64,000 nt of DNA, from the NCBI GenBank assembly GCA_040905185.1, contig JBBDRZ010000007.1:434001-498000 (forward strand). Reading direction: 5' to 3'. Shown here in pieces: positions 15,359 through 23,041 of the stretch (positions within the stretch are counted from its first letter, which is position 1; the number at the start of each line of letters is the position of its first letter). A program made the position numbers and the translations under genes. The stretch comes from DASTEQ01 sp040905185 (GTDB lineage: Bacteria > Chloroflexota > Limnocylindria > QHBO01). Below the pieces are notes generated by a model. It had not been told where the DNA came from, ran no database searches, and saw only the letters and a list, made by a program, of their open reading frames with translations.

Positions 15359-15498
15359 GATGTTCTCCTTGAGGGGATTCGGCTAAGTCGATACGAAGCG
15401 AAGTTCGCTCGTGACCGACTTCATTCGAAGGTCAGGAGATCAGACGGTTCGCAGCCTCGCAGCCGTTGATGGAGATCATAGCATAGATCCTTCGTGAC

Positions 15499-15514
15499 AG
15501 TCTAGTTACAGACT
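15499..15514. promoter_or_regulatory. Palindrome upstream of ABM-like paralog 1
   Basis: AGTCT and AGACT arms flank six bases (AGTCTAGTTACAGACT). It lies in the 245-bp region between the two ABM-like paralogs, upstream of the first one on the minus strand, and is a plausible operator. No other gene is seen in 15359-15603. Confidence 0.4.
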
Positions 15515-15603
15515 TGAGACTAACTCTACGAGGGATGCGGAAAGGCCACCGCTTCCGATCCGGCGGAGCCTCGCCGGTGGGGCCGTGGCCCATGGGTTAA
15601 CGG

Positions 15604-15912
15604 TTACGCGTAGACAGGGCTGGCGGCCAGGAAGGCCATGTCACCCACGTACGTGGTCACCAGGCGAACCCGGTCAGTGACGTTGTCCTTGACCCAGCTT
15701 GAGGCCAGGTGGACCGACTTCTCCGCCTGCTCACGCGTCTCCCAGATCGTGATGGAGCAGAGCTTGCGGTTGCCGATATCGGCGACTCCGTACTCGACGA
15801 AGCCCGGCTCCTTCGAGAAGACCGGAAGCATGCTGCCCTTGGCCAAGTCGGCAAGCTCCTCGAAGTTGCCCTTGGTCAGGTCGTAGATCGCGAGTCGAAT
15901 GTATCGCTGCAT
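15604..15912 (-). CDS. ABM-like dimeric alpha-beta barrel protein, paralog 2
   Basis: The 102 residues parallel paralog 1 nearly position by position: YIRLAIYDLTKGNFEEL, EPGFVEYGVADIGNRK, ITIWETREQAEKS, and VGDMAFLAASPVYA. AAGGAG is 6 nt before the ATG. A promoter with TAGAAT and a TCGACG -35 spaced 17 nt lies upstream on the minus strand. Each copy has its own leader, so the pair may be regulated separately. Confidence 0.7.
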   Translation of the reverse strand: MQRYIRLAIYDLTKGNFEELADLAKGSMLPVFSKEPGFVEYGVADIGNRKLCSITIWETREQAEKSVHLASSWVKDNVTDRVRLVTTYVGDMAFLAASPVYA

Positions 15913-15998
15913 GTCGTTCTCCTTCTGCAGGTCGGGCTATTCTAACATCGTGATAGGCTAGCGTCGAGTTAGCGGCGAGCATGTCAGAGGAGATACGA

Positions 15999-16424
15999 GT
16001 GCCACGAGTTGAGTTTGAGGCGGAAACCGAGGAGGAGCTGGTGTCCCTGGTCTGGCGATGGGCGATGGGACCCAGGCGGGATCAGCTGCACAGCGGTGCG
16101 GCGGAGGCCGGCGACGAGACCGAGCTGCGTCGGAACCAGCTGGCAGTCGTGCTGCGCACCATCCACGGTGTGGACAGCCGTCGCCTGGTGCGCGAGGTCG
16201 CCGAGCTCTCCCTGGCCGACCAATCGCTCGTCCTGGACGAAGCGCTGAAGGAGCGGTACGGGAAGCAGACCGGGACCGCGTTCGCCGGGATCGTCGCCGG
16301 CCCGAACAAGGTGATGCGCCGCGTCGCTCGGCGCGATCTGCTGGTCTGGGATGCCGCCTCGGGCGGCTATCGGATGCATCCGGCCGATGCCGAGATCGTG
16401 CTCGAGACCTGGTCCCAGGCGTAG
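15999..16424 (+). CDS. Hypothetical protein, possible winged-helix fold
   Basis: This 141-residue soluble protein is not recognised. It begins VPRVEFEAETEEELVSLVWR, has a helical middle (RNQLAVVLRTIHGVD, VREVAELSLADQSLVLDEAL), and ends with a helix-strand pair (VMRRVARRDLLVWDAASGGY) that resembles a winged-helix wing. GAGGAG ends 6 nt before the GTG at 15999, which is preferred to the ATG at 15981 because the Shine-Dalgarno would otherwise be inside the gene. It is divergent from ABM-like paralog 2. A regulator role is possible but unproven. Confidence 0.55.
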   Translation: MPRVEFEAETEEELVSLVWRWAMGPRRDQLHSGAAEAGDETELRRNQLAVVLRTIHGVDSRRLVREVAELSLADQSLVLDEALKERYGKQTGTAFAGIVAGPNKVMRRVARRDLLVWDAASGGYRMHPADAEIVLETWSQA

Positions 16425-16468
16425 CACCGGTCGACGAAATGGCGAACGCGGCTACCATCGGTGCTGCA

Positions 16469-16867
16469 ATGACTCAGTCGATCCCCGAGGACCTCACCGA
16501 CCTTCTGACCACGAACGTCCTGGGCCATGTATCCGCGATCCGGCGCGACGGCACGATTGCGCAGTACCTGATGTGGGTCGACTACGACGGGAAGCACGTC
16601 CTGACCAGCTCCATGGTCGGCTCGCGCAAGGCCGCGAACTGGCGGCGCAATCCCCAGTTCAGCCTCTCGGTGGTGGACCGCGACGACGACTGGCGCTTCC
16701 TGATCATTCGCGGCCGAGTAGTCGAAACCCGGCCCGACGAGGGGCTGGCATTCATCGACAAGATGTCCCTGCGCTACACGGGCCAGCCGTACCGATTCCG
16801 GGAACGCCCCCGCGAGATCTTCGTGATCGAGCCGGACTACGTGCGCGCCTCCGGCGGCCGGGTTTAG
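16469..16867 (+). CDS. PPOX-class probable F420-dependent enzyme
   Basis: The 132 residues form a split-barrel flavin/F420 protein of the TIGR03618-like group: LGHVSAIRRDGTIAQYLMWVDYDG, the phosphate-binding SSMVGSRKAANWRRNP with Arg/Lys, and SVVDRDDDWRFLIIRGRVVET. Such enzymes oxidise or reduce small molecules with F420. The ATG at 16469 gives the typical family start; a second Met ten codons earlier is possible. It converges with the TPR-cyclase gene 10 nt away. Confidence 0.78.
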   Translation: MTQSIPEDLTDLLTTNVLGHVSAIRRDGTIAQYLMWVDYDGKHVLTSSMVGSRKAANWRRNPQFSLSVVDRDDDWRFLIIRGRVVETRPDEGLAFIDKMSLRYTGQPYRFRERPREIFVIEPDYVRASGGRV

Positions 16868-16876
16868 CCCTCCCGG

Positions 16877-18886
16877 TCAGTCCTGCCAGTGAAGTGAGGC
16901 GACCTCGGCCGCATCCTTGATCCCTTTCAACGCCACGGACCGGGACTCAGAGACCGAAACGGAAATGGCGCCCGCCGCCTGAAGAGTCTGCCTCGTCACC
17001 AGGATCTCGTCCCGGTCTGCGAGTGCCCCCACCCTGGCCGCCTCGTGGACGCCTTTGCCCCGGTAGTTCCCGCCGCTGTGGGTCGCCTCGGCCGTGTGCA
17101 GCCCGATCCGCACCCACGGAGCGAACCCTGCCTTTCTGCGGTGCGCAGTCAGCGTCCGTTGGATGGCGACCGCGCTTTCAACCGCGCCTCGCGCCTCCCC
17201 GAACGCCACGAAGAACCCGTCGCCGGCGTGGCTGACCTCCTCCCCTCCGTGGCGGGCGAACAACGATCGGAGGGTCTTGTCGTGCCAACCGATGAGCTCC
17301 ACCCAGGCCTGGTCACCGATGGCCTCGATCAGGTCGGTTGAGCTGACCATGTCGGTGAACATGAACGTCTTGACCTGGCGTACACCCGTCAAGGGCTTAG
17401 TGGCGGTGTAGCGCTCCAGCATCGCGTCGACCCGGTGAATGTCGGGGAGCGCCCCCAGCCGTTCGAAGGTCGATCGCGCTGCTTCCAGAACCTGAATGGA
17501 TGCCGTCTCATCGCCAGCAGCCCGATACGCCTCGCCCATCCGCGCTCGGACCAGGGCCCCCTCGTACGGGGCCCCGACGGTCTGCCACAGCTGCCGACCG
17601 CGCTCGAGGCTCTCGATCGCGGCGGGCGCGTCTCCCTGCGCCAGCTGGACCGATCCGCGGGCGGTCGCGGCTGCGGCCCGGAGGGCTGTGGACCCGAAGT
17701 GGTCGGCGATTGCCTCGAGCTCAGCGGCAGCGGCAATGGCCGTTTCGTGGTCTCCAGTGGCCAATGCGATGTCCACCTGGGCCGGCAGCAGGTGCCCTCG
17801 CCCGAGCGGCTCCTTGGCGCTGTCGCCGCTGACGGCAAGGGGTGCGTCCGCTTCCGAGAGGGCGCGTTTGATCGAGCTTGCTGCCGCGGTTTGATCGCCC
17901 TGCGCCAGCCGCAGGAGGGCGAGGCCGGGCTGAGGATCCCGTCCGAATTCGAAGGCGCGCTGGAAGGCCTCCTCGGCAGCCGCGAAGTCGCCCATTCGGA
18001 GCCTGACCTCCCCAACCTCGTAGTAGCCCCACCCCGCCGGGACGAGAAGACGGAATCGCTCCAGCTCGACACAGGCCTCGCGAGCCTCCCGTTCGGCCTC
18101 GGGCCAGGTCCCACGCAGGCGCATGATCTCGGCCCGATGGACGCGGCAAATGCCGGGATAGCCGGCGATTCGCTGGCTCCGCAACTGGCGATCGGCCTCT
18201 TCGGTCCATTCGACGGCGCGCTGCCAGTCGGCGAGGTCTCGACAGGCGTCGATCGTGCTGCAGTACACGTTGGCTGTTGCCCACGGATGGAGCTCCCCTC
18301 CCATGGCTGCGATGGTGGACTCGTCGATAAGAGCCATGCCGGCGGCGACGTCTCCCTGTTTCAGGAGCGCGCGGCCCTTGAGATTGAGGCCCAGCGCTTC
18401 CCCATCCCGGCTGCCATACAGCCGGGCCAGCTCAATCGCCTCATCCGCGGCCCGCAGACCATCCTCGAGTTGGCCCGCCATGATCAAGCGAAACGCCTTG
18501 AGTCCCGCCTGGAAGCCGTGAACGGCCGATCGTGGTTCCTCCTCGAGGAGCCGCTCGGCCCGACTCATCCAGCCGCCGCCGACCGGCCCCGCGAGCCGCT
18601 GGAAGGCGGACTCCGCGAGCCTGAGGGCCATCCGCGCCGCTTCCAGCCGGTTACCCGCTTCCAGGTAGGCGGCGTAGGCGCGCTCGAATGCATCGTCGCG
18701 CTCGTCCAGGTGGCCCGACCACCACGCCGCTTCAGCCAGCAGTTCGAGGTCGCCAGGAGTGAGTGGCCCAACCTTTTCGGCTTCGTGAAACAGGTCACGC
18801 GCCTCGTCCCAGGCACGCCGGACCAGCGCACCCCTGGCCGTTTGCAGGGACGTCTCCGTCGCCTGGCCCATACCCGCTCCTGACAT
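16877..18886 (-). CDS. TPR protein with C-terminal class III nucleotidyl cyclase domain
   Basis: The 669 residues start with a long MalT/TPR-like helical array (about 20-500) and end with a class III cyclase homology domain (about 505-665). The first metal Asp is in FMFTDMVSSTDL and the second in HAGDGFFVAF. The base-selecting lysine position reads VSHAGDG rather than the usual VKxxGDG, and the transition-state Asn position reads KGVHEAARV rather than VNxAAR. Both substitutions suggest a degenerate or non-cyclase regulator. TAGAGT lies 8 nt before the ATG. Confidence 0.75.
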   Translation of the reverse strand: MSGAGMGQATETSLQTARGALVRRAWDEARDLFHEAEKVGPLTPGDLELLAEAAWWSGHLDERDDAFERAYAAYLEAGNRLEAARMALRLAESAFQRLAGPVGGGWMSRAERLLEEEPRSAVHGFQAGLKAFRLIMAGQLEDGLRAADEAIELARLYGSRDGEALGLNLKGRALLKQGDVAAGMALIDESTIAAMGGELHPWATANVYCSTIDACRDLADWQRAVEWTEEADRQLRSQRIAGYPGICRVHRAEIMRLRGTWPEAEREAREACVELERFRLLVPAGWGYYEVGEVRLRMGDFAAAEEAFQRAFEFGRDPQPGLALLRLAQGDQTAAASSIKRALSEADAPLAVSGDSAKEPLGRGHLLPAQVDIALATGDHETAIAAAAELEAIADHFGSTALRAAAATARGSVQLAQGDAPAAIESLERGRQLWQTVGAPYEGALVRARMGEAYRAAGDETASIQVLEAARSTFERLGALPDIHRVDAMLERYTATKPLTGVRQVKTFMFTDMVSSTDLIEAIGDQAWVELIGWHDKTLRSLFARHGGEEVSHAGDGFFVAFGEARGAVESAVAIQRTLTAHRRKAGFAPWVRIGLHTAEATHSGGNYRGKGVHEAARVGALADRDEILVTRQTLQAAGAISVSVSESRSVALKGIKDAAEVASLHWQD

Positions 18887-18926
18887 CGCGGTGAACTCTA
18901 AGCCTAGATCGTTGATCTACCTAGGG

Positions 18927-19466
18927 TCACGGATCAGTCAGCTCGACGAGCCTGACGACGGTCCTCCAGTTGCGAAGCGTGCTTGTCGTTCCCAACTTCG
19001 AGTCAAAGTACGCGTTGGTGAGCCTGGACCGCGCCACACCGTGCGGGAGTCGCAGATAGATCTCGCGACCGTGGACCGCGAACTCGTCAGGTGGCGAGCG
19101 ATTCGGGTCCAGCGTGGCAACTTTCGTGGGCCTTGGTTTGGCGGCCAGGAACGCGACATGCAGTATCCCGGTGTCGGACTCCTTGGGCAGGAACGGGTTG
19201 CCCTTCGCGGCAGCATGAAGTTCGGCTGCCGTCCGAGTGACGACGGGGACGCGGAGGTCGAATTGGTCCGAGATGGCCTTCTCGATAACGGCGGGAATCT
19301 GAAGGGCCCGGTTTGGGGTCGCTCGGAAGATGACGTTCCCACTCTGGACGTACGTCTGGACATCGGTGCAGCCCGCATCGGTAAAGAGCGCGCTGAGGCT
19401 CCTCATCGGCAGGCGGTTCTTGCCTCCGACGTTGATCCCGCGCAGCAGCGCCACGTGGACGGTCAT
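18927..19466 (-). CDS. DUF1697 protein
   Basis: The 179 residues match DUF1697 from end to end: VALLRGINVGGKNRLPM, YVQSGNVIF, the middle TAAELHAAAKGNPF, and the closing segment AYFDSKLGTTSTLRNWRTV. Family proteins are small soluble bacterial proteins with a conserved LRGINVGG start and unknown activity. The gene stands 6 nt from the small membrane protein gene at 19473, likely in one transcript with it and 19844. Confidence 0.85.
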   Translation of the reverse strand: MTVHVALLRGINVGGKNRLPMRSLSALFTDAGCTDVQTYVQSGNVIFRATPNRALQIPAVIEKAISDQFDLRVPVVTRTAAELHAAAKGNPFLPKESDTGILHVAFLAAKPRPTKVATLDPNRSPPDEFAVHGREIYLRLPHGVARSRLTNAYFDSKLGTTSTLRNWRTVVRLVELTDP

Positions 19467-19472
19467 GGCGTC

Positions 19473-19838
19473 CTAGTCGCGGGGCCGGCAGGAGACCCAC
19501 ACCACCTGGCGCCAGGTCGAGCCCCCGACGCTGACCTCGAGGGCCGCGAAGGTGATCGGCCCCACCTCGGTGTTCGATGGTGGCAGGCAGTCCGGCCGGC
19601 CCCCGAAATGCGAGGTCCCGGTCGCGTCCTCCCAGCGGATGTCGAGGGGGATACCGTAAGTCCACCCATCGGCCTCGATCCCGATCGTCTGATCGGTCGA
19701 TGATGCCATCCCGGTGTGGAGGGACACGCCGGCGCGAGCGGAGCCGACGAGGAAGCCCGCTAGGAACAGGACGAGCCCAACGATCCCGACCAGGACCCAC
19801 CGGTAGCGACGCGCGGAGCCGGCCAGCGGGGCAGACAC
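19473..19838 (-). CDS. Single-pass membrane-anchored hypothetical protein
   Basis: The 121 residues begin with a short basic tail, one membrane helix (RWVLVGIVGLVLFLAGFLV, about 13-31), and a soluble outside domain with two cysteines (GGRPDCLPPS and VWVSCRPRD) that could pair. The GTG start at 19838 is 5 nt after the stop of the upstream gene. I do not recognise the family. Position in a three-gene run (19844, 19473, 18927) suggests coexpression. Confidence 0.55.
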   Translation of the reverse strand: MSAPLAGSARRYRWVLVGIVGLVLFLAGFLVGSARAGVSLHTGMASSTDQTIGIEADGWTYGIPLDIRWEDATGTSHFGGRPDCLPPSNTEVGPITFAALEVSVGGSTWRQVVWVSCRPRD

Positions 19839-19843
19839 GGCCG

Positions 19844-20164
19844 TCAGTCGGCGGCGGCCAGTTCGCGCGAGAGATCCAACGCGATGGAGTGCGCCTCCGT
19901 GATCAGCTCGTGGAACCGATCGGTCACGGCCCGGCCCTGCTCCTCGGTCTCGGCGTTGCCGTTGAAGGGGTGGAAGACCAGGTCGTACAGGCTGCCCGCG
20001 GATCCGAAGGCAGCCAGGAAGTGGTCCAGCCCCCATCCGTCCCGGGCGCGGACCGCCCGGGCATCCGCCTCGATCCAGTCCGCCCAGTGCTCCTCGCCGT
20101 GATCGCGCAGGAGCACGACCACCTCGTCCATGAGGTTGGCGAGGTGATCGACGCTATGGGTCAC
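19844..20164 (-). CDS. Small soluble protein, DUF6966-like
   Basis: The 106 residues include DEVVVLLRDHGEEHWADWIE, LDHFLAAFGSAGSLYDLVFH and an acidic helix, a pattern I associate with the DUF6966 group of short uncharacterised proteins. It starts with GTG and is the first gene of a three-gene minus-strand run. No catalytic signature is evident. Confidence 0.5.
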   Translation of the reverse strand: MTHSVDHLANLMDEVVVLLRDHGEEHWADWIEADARAVRARDGWGLDHFLAAFGSAGSLYDLVFHPFNGNAETEEQGRAVTDRFHELITEAHSIALDLSRELAAAD

Positions 20165-20369
20165 AGGCTATCTTGCCCCGCTTGAGCGCACGGCTGATGC
20201 GCATTCTCGGCATAGGTACCTGGTCCGGCCGAATAGCGGCAAACCGTCGTCACCCCTGAAACCGAAACCGATGACCTAGGGCAGAAAGGTACGGGCCGCG
20301 TCAGGGTTGTGGCCGTCTGCTGGGCGCTGCTAGGTTGGGCCCCGATCCCACCGCGGAAAGGAGGCCCCC

Positions 20370-20591
20370 TTGTTTCATAGGCCGACGCGAGCCCTGCTCG
20401 CCCTCCTCCTGCCAGTGATCGTGATGATCGCCTTCTCCGCCAGCGCCCTGGCCGCCGGTCCCGGCGGGAAAGTGGACATCTGCCACTGGGCGAACCACAA
20501 GTACGTCGAGATCAACGTTTCCGAGAACGCCATGCCCGCGCACCTGCGCCACGGCGACGTTCTCGCCGACGAGTACGGGGACTGCCCGTAG
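20370..20591 (+). CDS. Small secreted Cys-containing protein
   Basis: This 73-residue protein has a Sec signal (FHRPTRALLALLLPVIVMIAF, cleavage after ASALAA) and a 45-residue mature domain with KVDICHWANHKYVEINVSEN and PAHLRHGDVLADEYGDCP. The KVxICHxxxxxYVEINVS...PAHLxHGD pattern occurs in many bacterial surface proteins. The TTG start is fixed by AAAGGAGG 6 nt upstream. The 205 bp before it (20165-20369) contain no gene; a structured leader is possible. Confidence 0.75.
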   Translation: MFHRPTRALLALLLPVIVMIAFSASALAAGPGGKVDICHWANHKYVEINVSENAMPAHLRHGDVLADEYGDCP

Positions 20592-20629
20592 TCCAGCCCG
20601 CGGGCTGATCGACTGACCAACTCCACCCA

Positions 20630-20653
20630 GTGGCGCCCTCCCGGGCGCCACTG
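20630..20653 (+). terminator. Hairpin terminator after the secreted protein gene
   Basis: AGTGGCGCCC (20630-20639) and GGGCGCCACT (20644-20653) form a perfect 10-bp stem with a TCCC loop, 39 nt after the stop codon and before the glycan operon. No U tract follows. Confidence 0.7.
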
Positions 20654-20672
20654 CCGTCTCAAGCCCCGGGGG

Positions 20673-21830
20673 GTGCTTCTGACCGTGCCCGTCAACACAC
20701 CCGTGACCGGTCCAACCGTTTCCATCGTCATGCCCTGCCTCAACGAGGAGGAGACGGTGGGCGTGTGCGTCACCAAGGCGCGCGGATGGCTGTCCGCGTC
20801 CGGAGTCCTGGGCGAGGTGATCGTGGTGGACAACGGATCCACTGACCGATCCATCGAGGTGGCCGCCCGCGCCGGTGCACGCGTCGTGGAGGAGTCGGTG
20901 CCCGGCTACGGACAGGCGTACCAGCGCGGCTTCGCCGAGGCGCGCGGGGAGTACATCGTGATGGGCGACTCCGACGACACGTATGACTTCAGCAACCTGA
21001 CGCCCATGCTGGAACCGCTGAACCATGGCTCCGACCTGGTCCTCGGGAATCGGTTCACGGGTGGGATCCAGGACGGGGCGATGCCCTGGGCGCATCGGTA
21101 CATCGGCAGCCCGATCATCAACTCCCTCATCCGGCTGTTCATCGGCGCCGACATCGGGGACAGCCAGAGCGGATTTCGCGCATTCAAGGGCAACCTCGCC
21201 GAGCGCCTCCGCCTCCGATCGGGAGGGATGGAGTTCGCCTCCGAGATGATCGTGCGGGCCGCTCGGGCCGGGCTCAAGATCACCGAGGTCCCGGCTTCGT
21301 ACGGCACCCGACGCGGCGAGAGCAAGCTGAGCACGGTCCGGGATGGCTGGCGTCATCTCCGATTCCTGCTCCTGGCAGCGCCCGACTTCCTGTTCATCCT
21401 GCCCGGCCTGACGCTGGCCGTCCTCGGGGTGGCGACGTTCGTCGTCTCGTTTGCCGCACCGGTCGGAGTCGAGATCGGCTCGCTGACGTGGCAGCCGGTA
21501 TTCGCGGCCACCATCTTCCTGGCCATCGGCGCCAACACGCTGCTGCTGGGCACGATCGCGAAGCTGCACGGCTGCGCGATGGGCCTGCTCCACGAGGACC
21601 GCTGGGTCAGGCTCTATCGGCGCCTGTTCCGGCTCGAGGGCGTGCTCGCCCTCGCGGTCCTGATGCTCCTGGTGGGCGCCGCCCTGGATGCGGGGCTCTT
21701 CTGGGTCTGGGCTTCGGGGATGCACCACCCGCTCGGGCTCCAGCTCGCGTCGCTGGCCCAGACGCTGCTAATCGTCGGCGCCGAGCTGGGCATGGCCGCG
21801 TTCCTGGTCGTGACGATCGACCCGCCGTGA
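20673..21830 (+). CDS. Family 2 glycosyltransferase with C-terminal membrane helices
   Basis: This 385-residue GT2 resembles dolichyl-phosphate mannose/glucose synthases and the DPM1-type lipid-linked sugar synthases. The catalytic core (1-235) has SIVMPCLNEEETVG, VVDNGSTDRSI, and the acidic metal motif GDSDDTYDF (D99, D101, D102), then SQSGFRAF. Four membrane helices follow (about 235-385). It probably moves a nucleotide sugar to a polyprenyl phosphate at the membrane. GTG 20673 or GTG 20685 is possible as the start. It heads an operon of five overlapping genes. Confidence 0.85.
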   Translation: MLLTVPVNTPVTGPTVSIVMPCLNEEETVGVCVTKARGWLSASGVLGEVIVVDNGSTDRSIEVAARAGARVVEESVPGYGQAYQRGFAEARGEYIVMGDSDDTYDFSNLTPMLEPLNHGSDLVLGNRFTGGIQDGAMPWAHRYIGSPIINSLIRLFIGADIGDSQSGFRAFKGNLAERLRLRSGGMEFASEMIVRAARAGLKITEVPASYGTRRGESKLSTVRDGWRHLRFLLLAAPDFLFILPGLTLAVLGVATFVVSFAAPVGVEIGSLTWQPVFAATIFLAIGANTLLLGTIAKLHGCAMGLLHEDRWVRLYRRLFRLEGVLALAVLMLLVGAALDAGLFWVWASGMHHPLGLQLASLAQTLLIVGAELGMAAFLVVTIDPP

Positions 21831-23041
21831 GCGACCGATATCGGCGGCGGCTGCGGATCGCCTACGTCTACGACGCGCTGTACCCGTGCCTGATGGGGGG
21901 CGCCGAGCGGCGTTTTCTCGAGCTCGCTCAGCGGCTCAGCGACCGGCACGAGGTGCACTACATCACCTGGAAGTTCTGGGAAGGCCCATCGGATACGACC
22001 CAGGATGGGATCGCCCTGCATGGTGTGGGCGCGCCCCAACGCATGTACGGCGCCGATGGCAAACGGACCGTGCACGAGGCGGTCAGCTTCGCCGCTCGCC
22101 TCATGCCTGCCGTTCGGGGTGGTCGCTACGACGTCATCGATTGCGCCGCCACGCCGTACGTGCCGCTGTACGCCTGCTCGCTCGCGACGCGCTTCACAAA
22201 GACGCGGGTCGTGGCGACGTGGCACGAATTCTGGGGCGACCATTGGGAGGAGTACCTGGGCCATCGAGGGAAGGTGGCACGAGTTGCCCGATGGACCGAG
22301 TCCGGGGCCGTGCGGCTCGGTGACCGGCAGGTCGCCGTGTCTCCGTTCACCGCCGACCGGCTGGCCGACGCCGGGCTGCCAGAGGATCGGATCCGGGTGG
22401 TGGGCAATGGACTGCCCCTGGAGGCGTTCGCCACCGCGCGGAGCTCCGGGGTCACCTCCGATATCGTCTTCGTGGGTCGGCTGATCGAGGACAAGCGGGT
22501 CGATCTCCTGATCGACGCCGTGGACCGGTTGCGGGCCGAGTTCCCCACCCTGCGCTGCCTCGTGATCGGGGACGGCCCCGAGCGCCGGCAGCTGGAAGCC
22601 CAGGTCGCGGAGCTCGGTCTGGGACAGCAGGTCTGGTTCCTGGGGCATGTCAGCGAAGCCGAGAAGCTCTCCCTGCTCAAGGCTTCTCAGATATTGGTCT
22701 TGCCATCGGTGCGCGAGGGCTTCGGCATCGCGGCCGTCGAGGGGCAGGCGGCCGGCCTGGTGCCGATCGTCATCCGCAGCCCGTTCAGCGCGGCCCCGGG
22801 CCTGATTCGCGACGGGGTGGATGGCCTGGTGTGCGATCCGAGCGCCGACGCGCTGGCCGGCGCGCTGCGCTCGCTCCTGGGCGATCAGTTCCGGATGGAC
22901 CTCATGCGCGCGGCCGCGACCCAGTCCGCGCAGCGCTGGGACTGGGATCGGGTCACCCTCGAGATGGAACAGGTCTACCTCGAGGTGGCACGACCCGAGG
23001 AGTCGGCCGAGGCTCGACTGCGGAGGCTGTCATGGCGTTGA
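21827..23041 (+). CDS. Family 4 glycosyltransferase
   Basis: The 404-residue GT-B enzyme has an N-terminal acceptor domain opening YVYDALYPCLMGGAERRFLE and a C-terminal GT4 donor domain: VFVGRLIEDKRVDLLIDAV, GDGPERRQLE and the E-x7-E signature in REGFGIAAVEGQAAG. It transfers a sugar from an activated donor with retention. Its GTG overlaps the upstream stop by 4 nt (GTGA), so translation is coupled. Acceptor is probably a glycolipid or surface polysaccharide. Confidence 0.88.
   Translation: MSDRYRRRLRIAYVYDALYPCLMGGAERRFLELAQRLSDRHEVHYITWKFWEGPSDTTQDGIALHGVGAPQRMYGADGKRTVHEAVSFAARLMPAVRGGRYDVIDCAATPYVPLYACSLATRFTKTRVVATWHEFWGDHWEEYLGHRGKVARVARWTESGAVRLGDRQVAVSPFTADRLADAGLPEDRIRVVGNGLPLEAFATARSSGVTSDIVFVGRLIEDKRVDLLIDAVDRLRAEFPTLRCLVIGDGPERRQLEAQVAELGLGQQVWFLGHVSEAEKLSLLKASQILVLPSVREGFGIAAVEGQAAGLVPIVIRSPFSAAPGLIRDGVDGLVCDPSADALAGALRSLLGDQFRMDLMRAAATQSAQRWDWDRVTLEMEQVYLEVARPEESAEARLRRLSWR

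Noticed and set aside
15981..15998. ATG 15981 as start of the hypothetical gene
   Set aside because: GAGGAG lies downstream of this ATG and 6 nt before GTG 15999, so the GTG is better supported.
20301..21728. Long minus-strand open frame of about 475 codons across the secreted protein and GT2 genes
   Set aside because: It is antisense to the clear GT2 domain and has low-complexity, Gln/Gly/Asp-rich translation typical of a high-GC shadow frame.
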